A DNA stretch of 11,365 bases, from the NCBI GenBank assembly GCA_003646045.1, contig QNDV01000045.1, forward strand, positions 1 to 11,365. Reading direction: 5' to 3'. This stretch comes from a bacterium (GTDB taxonomy: Bacteria > Krumholzibacteriota > Krumholzibacteria > LZORAL124-64-63). Numbering within the stretch: position 1 is the stretch's first letter; every line of letters starts with the position of its first letter. The notes below the pieces were generated by a model that was not told the origin of the DNA, did not search any database, and worked only from the letters and a program-made list of their open reading frames with translations. Made by a program: the position numbers and the translations under genes. Positions 1 through 8,200 of this stretch are shown here, piece by piece.

Positions 1-17
1 CCATGGGAATCCCCCTT
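1..17 (-). other. Possible start of a further downstream gene at the window edge
   Basis: On the minus strand, just after the oligopeptidase stop codon, the sequence reads AAGGGGG, six bases, then ATG at 4-2. This looks like a Shine-Dalgarno site and start codon for a third gene of the methyltransferase-oligopeptidase unit. Only one complete codon lies inside the window, so neither the gene nor its product can be confirmed. It could be chance. Confidence 0.3.
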
Positions 18-30
18 GCGATGGCCACGC

Positions 31-2139
31 CTACCGCGCCTCCGCCAGATCCAGGAAGAACGCATAGCCCAGGGCCGTCTCTTCCAGCGCCCGGAAACGC
101 CCAGACTTGCCGCCATGCCCCGAGTCCATATTCGTCCGCAGCAGCAGCACGTTGTCGTCGGTCTTGAGGGTACGCAGCCTGGCCACCCACTTGGCCGGCT
201 CCCAGTACTGGACCTGGCTGTCGTGCAATCCAGCGGTGACCAGCATGGCCGGATACGCCTGGGCGGTCACGTTGTCGTAGGGCGAGTAGCTCATCATGTA
301 GTCGTAGTACTTCTTGTCGTGGGGGTTGCCCCATTCGTCGTACTCGCCGGTGGTCAGGGGGATGGTGTCATCCAGCATGGTGGTCACCACGTCCACGAAA
401 GGCACGTGGGCCCCGATGCCTGTCCACAGATCTGGCGCCAGGTTGATTATCGCGCCCATGAGCAGACCGCCGGCCGAGCCGCCCTCGGCAAACAGTCGGT
501 CCGGTGCGGCGTAGCCCGCCGCCACCAGGTGCCGACCACAATCTATGAAGTCGTTGAAGGTGTTCATCTTGTGCAGCAGCTTGCCGCTGTCGTACCAGGT
601 CCGTCCCATCTCCTCGCCACCCCTGACGTGGGCGATGGCAAACACGAAGCCCCGGTCCAGCAGGCTCAACCGGGTGGAACGGAAGCCGGCATCGATGGAG
701 TAGCCGTAGGAGCCGTAGCCGTAGAGCAGCAGGGGCGCCTTCCCGTCCCGCACGAAGCCCTTGCGATAGACCAAGGATACCGGCACCTGCACCCCGTCCC
801 GCGCCGTGACGTGGATATACTCTGCCTGGTAGTTCGCCGGGTCGAAGTCTCCCAGCACCTCCTGCTGTTTGAGCAGGGTGCGGTCGCGTGTTTTCATGTC
901 GTAGGCAAAGGTGGAATACGGGGTCGTCAATGAAGTGTATCCGTAGCGCAAATTCGTGGTGTCCATCTGGGGGTTGTAGGCCGCCCAGGCCGACCAGGTG
1001 GGTTCGCCGAAATCCAGGACGTGGCTGCTGCCGTCCTTCAGGTCCACGACCTTCAGGTGGGTCAAGCCGTCATAGCGTTCACTGAGCACCATGAAATCCT
1101 GGAATACCTCGAAATCCTCCAGCAGCACCTCCTTGCGATGAGGCACAACCTCGCGCCAGTGGGCCAGCCAGGTCTTGTCCACGGGGCAGTCCATCAGGCG
1201 GAAGTTGGTGGCGTGCAGGTTGGTGAGAATCACGAAACGGTCGCCATGATGATCCACCGTGTATTCGAGATCCCGCTGCCGGGGCTGGAACACGCGGAAC
1301 TCGCCGGTTGGATTGTCGGCTTCGAGCAGACGGTACTCGGTACTGAGGGTCTGCCGGCTGGCGATCATGAGGTAGCGGTCGCTCTTGGTGCGCGTGACGT
1401 AGCAACTGAAGGTCTCGTCCTGTTCCTCGTAGACCAGCACGTCATTCCCGACCTTCGTACCCAGCTCGTGGCGCCAGATCTGATAGGAACGCAGGGTTTC
1501 CGGGTCCTGCTTGCCGTAGAAGACGGTCTTGTTGTCCATGGCCCAGGCGACGTTGGCTTTCACGTCTGGAATTTCGTCGGCCAGGGTTTCCCCCGTCTCC
1601 AGGTTCCGGAAACGCAGGGAGTAGAAGCGGCGTCCCACCGTATCGGTGCCAAAAACCGTCAGCCGACTGTCCGGGCTGACCTCCACGCCCCTCAGGGCGA
1701 AGTAGTCGTGCCCCGCGGCCATGGCGTTGCCGTCGAACATGATCTCCTCGGCGCCGTCCATGGTACCCGGTCGGCGACAGTGCAGGGAGTACTCGCCGCC
1801 CTCCACGAACCGCGTGTAGTACCAGTAGCCGTTCAGCTCGTAGGGCGCGGACGATTCGTCCTTCTTGATGCGCGCCTTCATCTCCTCGAAGAGCTCCGTA
1901 CGCAGGCCCTGCAGCGGGGACAGCACTTCCTCGACGTAGGCATTCTCCGCCTCGAGATAGGCGATCACTTCCGGATCCTCGCGGTCCTTCAGCCAGTAGT
2001 AGTCGTCCACCCGCACATCGCCGTGGGCGACAAGTTCATGGTGGACCTTCTTGGCCAGCGGGGGCTCGGGGTTGCCACTGCAACCGGCGAGCAGGGAAGT
2101 GAGCAGGACCATCGTCAGCACCTTCACGAAGCGGGACAT
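31..2139 (-). CDS. ptrB: Oligopeptidase B (S9A prolyl oligopeptidase family), predicted lipoprotein
   Basis: A 702-residue serine peptidase of the prolyl oligopeptidase family, subgroup oligopeptidase B, which cleaves short peptides after Arg or Lys. An N-terminal beta-propeller region (about 30-430) precedes an alpha/beta-hydrolase domain with the nucleophile in GGSAGG (Ser555), Asp640 in LHDSQ and His675 in DSGHGG. The Ser-Asp and Asp-His spacings of 85 and 35 residues equal those I recall for E. coli PtrB (532/617/652). The TTGEYDEWGNP segment holds Glu599, matching the S1 glutamate; the second acidic position is Asp601. The start at 2139 is chosen because GAAAGGTGA lies just upstream and the first 20 residues form a lipoprotein signal (LLTSLLAGC, Cys20, Ser at +2); an open frame reaches back to 2304 but that part overlaps the methyltransferase. 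Classical oligopeptidase B lacks a signal peptide, so an envelope location is unusual. It starts 4 bp after the methyltransferase stop, probably in one transcript. Confidence 0.95.
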   Translation of the reverse strand: MSRFVKVLTMVLLTSLLAGCSGNPEPPLAKKVHHELVAHGDVRVDDYYWLKDREDPEVIAYLEAENAYVEEVLSPLQGLRTELFEEMKARIKKDESSAPYELNGYWYYTRFVEGGEYSLHCRRPGTMDGAEEIMFDGNAMAAGHDYFALRGVEVSPDSRLTVFGTDTVGRRFYSLRFRNLETGETLADEIPDVKANVAWAMDNKTVFYGKQDPETLRSYQIWRHELGTKVGNDVLVYEEQDETFSCYVTRTKSDRYLMIASRQTLSTEYRLLEADNPTGEFRVFQPRQRDLEYTVDHHGDRFVILTNLHATNFRLMDCPVDKTWLAHWREVVPHRKEVLLEDFEVFQDFMVLSERYDGLTHLKVVDLKDGSSHVLDFGEPTWSAWAAYNPQMDTTNLRYGYTSLTTPYSTFAYDMKTRDRTLLKQQEVLGDFDPANYQAEYIHVTARDGVQVPVSLVYRKGFVRDGKAPLLLYGYGSYGYSIDAGFRSTRLSLLDRGFVFAIAHVRGGEEMGRTWYDSGKLLHKMNTFNDFIDCGRHLVAAGYAAPDRLFAEGGSAGGLLMGAIINLAPDLWTGIGAHVPFVDVVTTMLDDTIPLTTGEYDEWGNPHDKKYYDYMMSYSPYDNVTAQAYPAMLVTAGLHDSQVQYWEPAKWVARLRTLKTDDNVLLLRTNMDSGHGGKSGRFRALEETALGYAFFLDLAEAR

Positions 2140-2143
2140 GGGA

Positions 2144-2914
2144 TCACCTTTCGGCAGCCACCAGGATCTCGGTGGCCAGGAACGGAATGCGGGTCCGGTC
2201 GGGCCGGAACAGGGTAGCCCGGGCCAGATTCCGCAGCGCGGCGCCCGGCAATACGTCCATGGGCGCGGTAAGACGGCCGGTGTCCAGCACCCGGAAGCCG
2301 GCACCGGTCACGAGCTCTACGATATCCCGGCGACGATAGATGCGGGCCCGGGCCCACTTGTCGTGCCACCGCCGGGGCCACCAACTCACCAAGGGTACCC
2401 GGTTCCACGACAGCAGCGGTAAATCGGCCCCGTGGGTCTCGAAGATCCACCAGCGGTTGGGAACAGTCAACACCAGGACACCGCCGGTACGCAGCACCCT
2501 GTACATCTCCGCCAGGGCTGCCTGTTCGTCGGGTACGTGTTCCAGCACCGTGAAACTGGTTACCGCATCCACCGAGCCGTCCGGCAGGTGGATCGGCCCG
2601 CCGCCCGTGGCGATGGCCGTGACCCGATCAGCCAGACCCAGGCGAGTGGCCTCCTGCCGGAAGTCCGTCAGATACTCCTGGTTCAGGTCGACCCCGATCA
2701 GCTTGTCACAGCAGTCGGCGAAACGCAGGGTCTGGGCCCCGTTGCCGCAACCGAAGTCCAGCAGGGTACCGCAGGGGTCCGGCAACAGGGGCGCGACCAG
2801 GCGGTGGCGGCGCTCCAGGACGAACTGGCCCCCCGTCGCCGGCACACCCGTGGCCAGATGGGATGGCGCCTGTGCCGTGCGGTCCGTATCACCGTGGTTC
2901 ACGTCATCATTCAT
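2144..2914 (-). CDS. Class I SAM-dependent methyltransferase (Methyltransf_11 type)
   Basis: A 256-residue Rossmann-fold methyltransferase; the substrate is not identifiable. Motif I is DFGCGNG (about 53-59), which binds S-adenosylmethionine. The acidic residue closing the next strand is in GVDLN (about Asp76), and the post-motif segment is TVLEHVPD (about 122-129). It continues with LRTGGVLVLTVPNRWWIFETHG, a form I associate with small-molecule or lipid/sugar methyltransferases of the UbiE/type 11 group. There is no signal peptide, so it should be cytoplasmic. The start is ambiguous because a tandem repeat duplicates the start region: ATG at 2914 has GGGG nine bases upstream, while ATG at 2929 would add five residues (MGLPD) with weaker ribosome-site spacing. 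The stop is 4 bp before the oligopeptidase start and contains part of that gene's ribosome-binding region, suggesting cotranscription and coupling. Confidence 0.88.
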   Translation of the reverse strand: MNDDVNHGDTDRTAQAPSHLATGVPATGGQFVLERRHRLVAPLLPDPCGTLLDFGCGNGAQTLRFADCCDKLIGVDLNQEYLTDFRQEATRLGLADRVTAIATGGGPIHLPDGSVDAVTSFTVLEHVPDEQAALAEMYRVLRTGGVLVLTVPNRWWIFETHGADLPLLSWNRVPLVSWWPRRWHDKWARARIYRRRDIVELVTGAGFRVLDTGRLTAPMDVLPGAALRNLARATLFRPDRTRIPFLATEILVAAER

Positions 2915-2944
2915 GTCTGGTAACCCCATTCATGTCTGGTAACC
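2908..2944. repeat. Two 18-bp direct repeats at the divergent start region
   Basis: The unit CATTCATGTCTGGTAACC occurs exactly at 2908-2925 and again at 2927-2944, separated by one base (19-bp period). Each copy has an ATG readable on the plus strand and ATGs readable on the minus strand, and contains the small dyad GGTAACC. The repeats cover the candidate start codons of the methyltransferase (2914 or 2929, minus) and the upstream alternative start (2932, plus) of the unknown protein. They could be a double operator or a recent slippage duplication. Confidence 0.9.
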
Positions 2945-2952
2945 TTGCGAAC

Positions 2953-3435
2953 ATGAGCGATCGCGACAAGAAGAATCAGGATGGGCAGGCGCCCCTGCCT
3001 GCACCTCCCCCGCGCCGATTCACCCTCAGTGAAGCCGTGGGCCGGGCTGCCGGTGACGCCCTCAAGGGCGCTTCGCCCGTGGCTGCGACCCGCCAGGCAC
3101 TGGCGGAGTTGCGCAACATGCTCGAGATCCACCTGGACGACCCCGAGGGATCCCTGCGACGCACCATCCTGGCACGCCTCGAAAACGATCCGCCGCTGTT
3201 GGCGACCCATGTCAAGGCGCCGGCCGCCGCCCTGGTGGTTTTCCTGAAACGGATTCTCGACAACGAGGAAAACCTGTTCTCCCTGGTGCGGGACGCCGAT
3301 GCCCGCTGGGGCCGGGACTACGACGAAAAACCCCGTTTCGAGACCAGCGACGGCATCACCGCGCCGGACGATCCCTACACTCGCGCAGGTGTGCGCACCC
3401 TTCTGGTCCGCCTCCTGGGGCAGCTGAAGACCTGA
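2953..3435 (+). CDS. Protein of unknown function, 160 residues
   Basis: I do not recognise this protein. It begins with a charged and proline-rich stretch (residues 1-22, QAPLPAPPPRR), followed by a probably alpha-helical body (25-125) containing RNMLEIHLDDPEGSLRRTIL and a hydrophobic stretch AAALVVFLKRIL (about 91-102) too short and too near charged residues to be a clear membrane segment. No signal peptide or catalytic motif is visible, so it is probably cytoplasmic. The start at 2953 is chosen because MSDRDKK is a plausible N-terminus and GGTAA lies about ten bases upstream; ATG at 2932 inside the second direct repeat would add seven residues (MSGNLAN). It is transcribed divergently from the methyltransferase and its stop lies 15 bp from that of the convergent HAD phosphatase gene. 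Normal codon use and a full-length reading frame support a real gene. Confidence 0.75.
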   Translation: MSDRDKKNQDGQAPLPAPPPRRFTLSEAVGRAAGDALKGASPVAATRQALAELRNMLEIHLDDPEGSLRRTILARLENDPPLLATHVKAPAAALVVFLKRILDNEENLFSLVRDADARWGRDYDEKPRFETSDGITAPDDPYTRAGVRTLLVRLLGQLKT

Positions 3436-3450
3436 AGCCGGCCGACCCCA

Positions 3451-4158
3451 TCACTCCCGGCGGGCCGGAAACATCTCCCCCAGCTCCGCGAACGAATCTA
3501 TCACCAGGTCGGGTCTCGCCGAACGTACGCGCCCCGGACTGACCAGACCGTAGGTACAGCCCACGGCCAACGCCCCGTAGGCCTTGGCGGCCAGGATGTC
3601 GTTGGGGCTGTCACCCACCATAGCCACCTTCTCCGGTGCCACCTCCAGTCCCTCGAGGGCCGCGGCGAGATGGGCGGGGTCCGGCTTGCGGGCAGGCACC
3701 TCGTCGCCCGCCACTACACGGCGAAAAGCGCCGTCGATGTGCAAGCCGGTGAGGATGGCATCCGTAAAGGCGCGGGGCTTGTTGGTGGCCACCGCCAGAG
3801 GGAAAGCGGCGAAGCGCCGCAGCACCTCCAGCACGCCCGGATAGAGCCGGGTATTGTCCAGCAGGTGGCGACCGTAGTGGTCGGCGAAGACCTGCATGCC
3901 CTCGGCGTGCATGGGTTCGGGCACCGGACTGCCCGCAGGGATCCGGTGGTTGTCGTGGCCCAGGGTCCTGTGCAGCAACCGGGCCACGCCATCACCCACA
4001 TAGCCGGTGACGGTGGGCACGGGCAGCTCCGGCAGTCCGAAATGCAACCGCGTAAAATTGGCCGCGAGGGCGATATCCAGTTCCGAGTCCACCAGGGTGC
4101 CGTCCAGATCGAACACGAAGGCGTCGACGCGGCGACCGCTGTAGCGTCCCTTGCCCAT
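3451..4158 (-). CDS. gph: HAD-superfamily phosphatase, phosphoglycolate phosphatase-like
   Basis: A 235-residue haloacid dehalogenase hydrolase with all four motifs: FDLDGTLVDS (Asp17 nucleophile and Asp19 acid/base), ATNKP (Thr125), RKPDP (Lys158) and VGDSPNDILAA (Asp183, Asp187, Mg-binding). The cap inserted after motif I (about 25-105), with GYVGDGVARLLHRTLG, resembles Gph, which hydrolyses 2-phosphoglycolate to glycolate. Related HADs act on other small phosphates, including pyrophosphate in PpaX and sugar phosphates, so the substrate is provisional. It is cytoplasmic with no signal peptide. Its ATG overlaps the TGA of the upstream ion-channel gene by one base (TGATG on the minus strand), and no strong Shine-Dalgarno precedes it, so its translation probably depends on termination of the channel reading frame. 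The genomic pairing with a channel is unusual and has no obvious metabolic explanation. Confidence 0.88.
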   Translation of the reverse strand: MGKGRYSGRRVDAFVFDLDGTLVDSELDIALAANFTRLHFGLPELPVPTVTGYVGDGVARLLHRTLGHDNHRIPAGSPVPEPMHAEGMQVFADHYGRHLLDNTRLYPGVLEVLRRFAAFPLAVATNKPRAFTDAILTGLHIDGAFRRVVAGDEVPARKPDPAHLAAALEGLEVAPEKVAMVGDSPNDILAAKAYGALAVGCTYGLVSPGRVRSARPDLVIDSFAELGEMFPARRE

Positions 4159-5171
4159 CAGGTGATCCGGCCGCCAACCAGAACCACGGCCAGGCCCAGG
4201 ACATAGCTAACCGGGAAGAGTACGCGACAGTAGCGATCCAAACGTAATCGGCGCCCCTCGTCGAGGCGCGACGCGAGCAGGTTCTCCAGCATCGTGGCCG
4301 CGATGACCACCAGGGATACCAGGGTGACGTAGTCCATCACCGTCAGGTAGGGAAACCGGGGCAGGCTGCCGGCGATGACGAACTGGTAGGCGATGACCGT
4401 CAGCATCCCCGTGGACGATACGCCGGCCCTGCGCCCCAGCATCTCACCGCTCATCCAGAATACGATCCACGACACCATGACGATGATGAACATGGGCAGC
4501 ATGATCTTCCAGATGTAGTAGCCGCTCAGGCGCTGGATGTGTATGAGAAAACTGAGGCGACTATAGACCCGTCCGTCCTCCTGGGCCCGCGCCCGCTGCT
4601 CACTGCGCGTGGTGAGGCTGCGAACATCCCACTCGTGCATCTGGAAAGTGTCGTCGAACCCGCTGAAGTCCTTGAAAGGTACAATTTCCAATTCGTCGGC
4701 ATCGAAGAGGTAGGACTCGATGTGCACCGGCAATACCTGGGAATCGAAGGGAAAGTGGCGAAAGTCCAAGGGTGCCCTCACCGCTCGGACCATGCGTGAG
4801 CGGAGGGTGATGGTACCGTCGGCGGCCTCGGTGACCGTGTTGTGGCCCTCATCCCGCGCTCCCACGACGTTCACCGCAAACAGGGCGGGTTTCCAGATTC
4901 CGTCCAGGAAGGCAGCGGCCGCTTGTCCCATGAGCGTGCGAAGTTCCCGGCCCTCGGCCTCCACATCAAAACCCGACTGCGGATCCTGCCAGCGGGCCAC
5001 CACGTCGAACTCGGCGGTGAAGGTCCCGGCCCGCTCGTCCAGATCGGTTATATCCACCACGTAGATGCCCAACTGTACGGTATGGGGCACGGCGGCCCGG
5101 GCAGGTCGCGGCGTGGCAGAAGCGGCGAAGACAGTGACAAGAACTGTGGCAAGCAGGGCGGCGCGGACCAT
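4158..5171 (-). CDS. Prokaryotic pentameric ligand-gated ion channel (ELIC/GLIC-like, Cys-loop superfamily)
   Basis: A 337-residue channel subunit expected to assemble as a pentamer in the inner membrane with its ligand domain in the periplasm. Residues 1-26 are a signal peptide (cleavage likely after ARA). The beta-sandwich domain (27-216) carries RWQDP (Trp61, Asp63), IWKPALFAVN (Trp93, Pro95) and the signature FPFDSQ (140-145). As in other prokaryotic members, the disulfide-forming cysteines of the Cys-loop are absent. Four membrane segments follow: M1 about 218-240, M2 about 249-269, M3 about 279-300 and M4 about 315-334. The M2-M3 junction LPRFPYLTV and the stretch MLTVIAYQF closely resemble what I recall of ELIC; the M3-M4 loop is short. 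GGAGG six bases upstream supports the start at 5171. Its stop overlaps the HAD phosphatase start. The ligand and ion selectivity cannot be read from sequence. Confidence 0.93.
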   Translation of the reverse strand: MVRAALLATVLVTVFAASATPRPARAAVPHTVQLGIYVVDITDLDERAGTFTAEFDVVARWQDPQSGFDVEAEGRELRTLMGQAAAAFLDGIWKPALFAVNVVGARDEGHNTVTEAADGTITLRSRMVRAVRAPLDFRHFPFDSQVLPVHIESYLFDADELEIVPFKDFSGFDDTFQMHEWDVRSLTTRSEQRARAQEDGRVYSRLSFLIHIQRLSGYYIWKIMLPMFIIVMVSWIVFWMSGEMLGRRAGVSSTGMLTVIAYQFVIAGSLPRFPYLTVMDYVTLVSLVVIAATMLENLLASRLDEGRRLRLDRYCRVLFPVSYVLGLAVVLVGGRIT

Positions 5172-5238
5172 GATTTCCTCCAGTGGCAGATGTTTCGATG
5201 CGCCAAACTAACATGAAATCCGCGTGTCGTCGATGCAC

Positions 5239-5267
5239 GGCCGGCCGCCCACGGGGGACGGCCGGCC
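5239..5267 (-). terminator. GC-rich hairpin after the subtilase gene
   Basis: A perfect 9-bp stem, GGCCGGCCG (5239-5247) with CGGCCGGCC (5259-5267), closes an 11-base loop in which CCC and GGG could pair further. It lies 23 bp beyond the subtilase stop and 67 bp before the channel start. No T-run follows on either strand, so it is not a textbook intrinsic terminator. It may mark a 3' end, stabilise the mRNA or be Rho-assisted. The rest of the 5172-5290 gap shows only the channel's ribosome site; I found no convincing promoter. Confidence 0.55.
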
Positions 5268-5290
5268 TGATCATCAGCAGGGACGGGCGG

Positions 5291-8200
5291 TCATTTGACC
5301 AGGGCCAGTTTGGTAACCTCCTCGCCACCGTCCCAACGCACCTTGGCGAAGTAGATGCCGGAGGGCATGGGGCGTCCGCGGTCATCCTTTCCGCGCCAGG
5401 TCACCGAGCCGGCACCGGCGGCGAATACACGCTCACCGAAGTCGCGGATGCGGCGGCCTGCAGCGTCGTAGACCGTAACGGTGACCGGGCCCTCACCCGG
5501 CATGACAAAACGGATCTCCGTCTCGGGGTTGAAGGGATTCGGTACGCCGCCCAGCAGACGGAAGGTACTGGGCACATCGTTGACTCCACTGAGGATCGGC
5601 TCGACGATCTGGATGATCTGCCCCGCAGCCACGTTCAGGGAATCGGTTGCGGTACCACCGGGCCAGGCGATCTGGATCGAGTCGACCATGGTCACCGCAC
5701 CCAGTCCGAACTCCACCCGCAACGAGTTCTCGGCGTAGAACCCGGCCTCGTCGCCGATCTCCCGGATCTGGGCCACGCCGGCGGCCACGATGCGCACCCT
5801 CGCCCCGATGGCCGAGGCGTTGGCGTAGTAGCCGGCCAGGTCCAGGTGCAACCAGTTGTTGCCGTTGTTGATGTCGTTGCGGTAGAGACGGTTGGAGGTA
5901 CCGGCATTCACGACGAACAGATCCAAATCACCGTCCAGGTCGTAGTCCGCAAAGGCGCAACCCTGGCCCGGACCCGTGTCACCGAGTGGTCCGTTGGTGT
6001 CATCGGTGAAGATGAAGCCACCGTCGTTGCGCAGCAGCTTGTTGGCCCCGCTGTCGTCGCAGACGAACAGGTCGGGATCCCCGTCATTGTCGTAGTCACC
6101 CCAGGCCGAGCCCATGTTGTTGCCGGTCTGACCGGTCACGGCCATGGTCACATCCGTGAAGATGCCTCCGGGCGAACCGGCATACAGGCGATTGGCCGAG
6201 CCCCGGTTGCTCAGATAGAGGTCCAGCCAGCCATCCCCATCGGCATCGGCCCAGCAGGCGCCGTAGCCGTTGCCAGCGTCCGCCAACATCGGTGTCGAGA
6301 CGTCCATGAAATTGAAGCCGCCGTCGTTGCGCAGCAGCATATTGGGCTGACCCAGGCGCACCAGGTAACAGTCCGGGTCACCATCGTTGTCGTAGTCGGC
6401 CCAGGCCGAGTCCCAAGCGTCCATGCTGTCGTCCATGGGTGGCATGGTCATGTCCACGAACATGCCGCTGCCATCGCCCGGATTGGCGAACACCCGGTTG
6501 AGCGTGCCGTTGACGGTGGTCACGCACAGGTCGAGATGACCGTCCAGGTCCATGTCCACCCACTGTACACCGGCCCCATCGGTGGGATCGCTGGCCGCGC
6601 CGGCGGGCAGATCCATGAACATCATACCCTGGTTGTCGAACAGCCGGTTGACCGAGCCCATGTTGGCCAGGTAGATATCCTCCATGCCGTCGTTGTTGTG
6701 GTCACCCCACATGGGTTCGCCCGCGGCGGCCAGGTTGTCCACGGGTGGTGCAGTGACATCCGTGAAGACCGTGATATCGTTGCGCAGCAACTGACACGAA
6801 CCCTGGGTGTCCGTGACGTAGAGATCGGGATCACCGTCCCGGTCGTAGTCCGCCCAGGCCACGCCGCGGTTGAGACCCGTATTACCCAGAGGACCCGCCG
6901 TGACATCAGTCCACAACGGCGGTGCCACGGGTATGGAGGCGATAGCCGCCGCCAGGTCCGGCCGGGGACCGATGTTGCCGAAGGGCGGAGAGATCTGGGC
7001 GGTGCCCGTGGTGATAAGCGTCGAACGCATGACAGTCGGCGTCAGGGGCGTGGTCGAGACGTTGGCCAGGTACCACCCCTGCAGACAGGCCGCAGCTCCG
7101 GCCACGATAGGCGAGGCGCTCGAAGTGCCGTTGAAGGTGGAGGTATACCAGCGGTTCGTACCCTCACTGGAGAACAGCGAGCCATAACCCGTGGTGTACA
7201 CGTTCTCGCCCCAGCCATGGACGTCCACTCGCGCGCCGTAGTTCGAGAAGCTCAGCTTCTGCAGGTCGCCGTTGGGATAGGTGCCGCCGGTGTAGGCACC
7301 GCCTGCTCCGACCATGATGGCGCCGGAATCGCCGTACCAGGTATAGGTGTCCATGTTGTAGCCGCCGTTGCCGGCCGCCTCCACCACGATATAGCCGTTG
7401 CCCACCGCATTCTGGATGGCGGCGTAGATCGCACCCCGCAACTGGACCATGGGATTGGAAGACTGGTACCAGACCGGATACCACTCCACCGGCATGAAAT
7501 CGGACTGGGAATTGGGGCCCCACTGGGTCTGCTGCTCCAGCAGGATCACGTCGCCGGGAGAAAGGGCGGCCACCGAAAGGGCGATGGCGCCGGCCACGTT
7601 CCAGGACTGGGGCGTCCCGTAGTAGCAGCCGCAGATCTTCAGGGTCGCGGCCTTGCTCACACCCACCGTACCCCAACTGTTGTCGTCGGACACCAGTTCG
7701 CCGATGACGGCAGTACCGTGGTTATTGTTGGAGAAGGGGTCACCCACATTGTTGGTGTTGATCTGGGATCCGACTGCCTTGGTGATGTCGTTGTGGGAAG
7801 TATTCCAGCTGTACTCGATGTCGCAGACCGTGACGCCCGTGCCGTCGCCACCGGTCTGGGTCCAGGCGTAGTTGGCATCCACACCGGCGGGTGCCGAGAC
7901 CGCGGATTGCAAATAACCCTGGTTGGCTGAATAGTCCGGCGGTAGCGGCAATTCCGGGGGCAAGGCTACCGGATAGGCCAATTCGATGCCGGGCAGCATC
8001 ATGAAATCGTCGGCGACATAAGGCACATCCACCGGATTGAACAACACCAGACGGTAGGCGTTGTTGAGGTTGTAGACCGGTTCGCCGAGGTTCATCTCGG
8101 CTTCCATCTGCCACATGTCGACAGTGGGCACATCCACACCCTCGACGAGGCGAATCCACTCGCCGCCACCCAGAATCGCCACCAGGTCATCGACCCCGTC

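Noticed and set aside
1021..2217. A 398-codon plus-strand frame opposite the oligopeptidase
   Set aside because: Antisense shadow of a full-length, motif-complete peptidase gene; no family resemblance in its translation.
2140..2304. N-terminal extension of the oligopeptidase to 2304
   Set aside because: The added 55 residues overlap the methyltransferase coding region and would bury a clean lipoprotein signal that has its own ribosome site.
2958..2965. GCGATCGC palindrome
   Set aside because: A single occurrence in GC-rich coding sequence; expected by chance and not part of a series.
3438..3468. Possible bidirectional terminator between the convergent genes
   Set aside because: CCGGCC and GGCCGG can pair, but the stem is only 6 bp with a 19-base loop, no T-run, and it extends into the phosphatase coding region.
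5183..7930. A 915-codon open frame on the plus strand opposite the subtilase
   Set aside because: It is rich in Val, Gly, His and Arg with no domain, and lies antisense to a frame with an intact protease triad and repeats. It is a by-product of high GC and codon bias.
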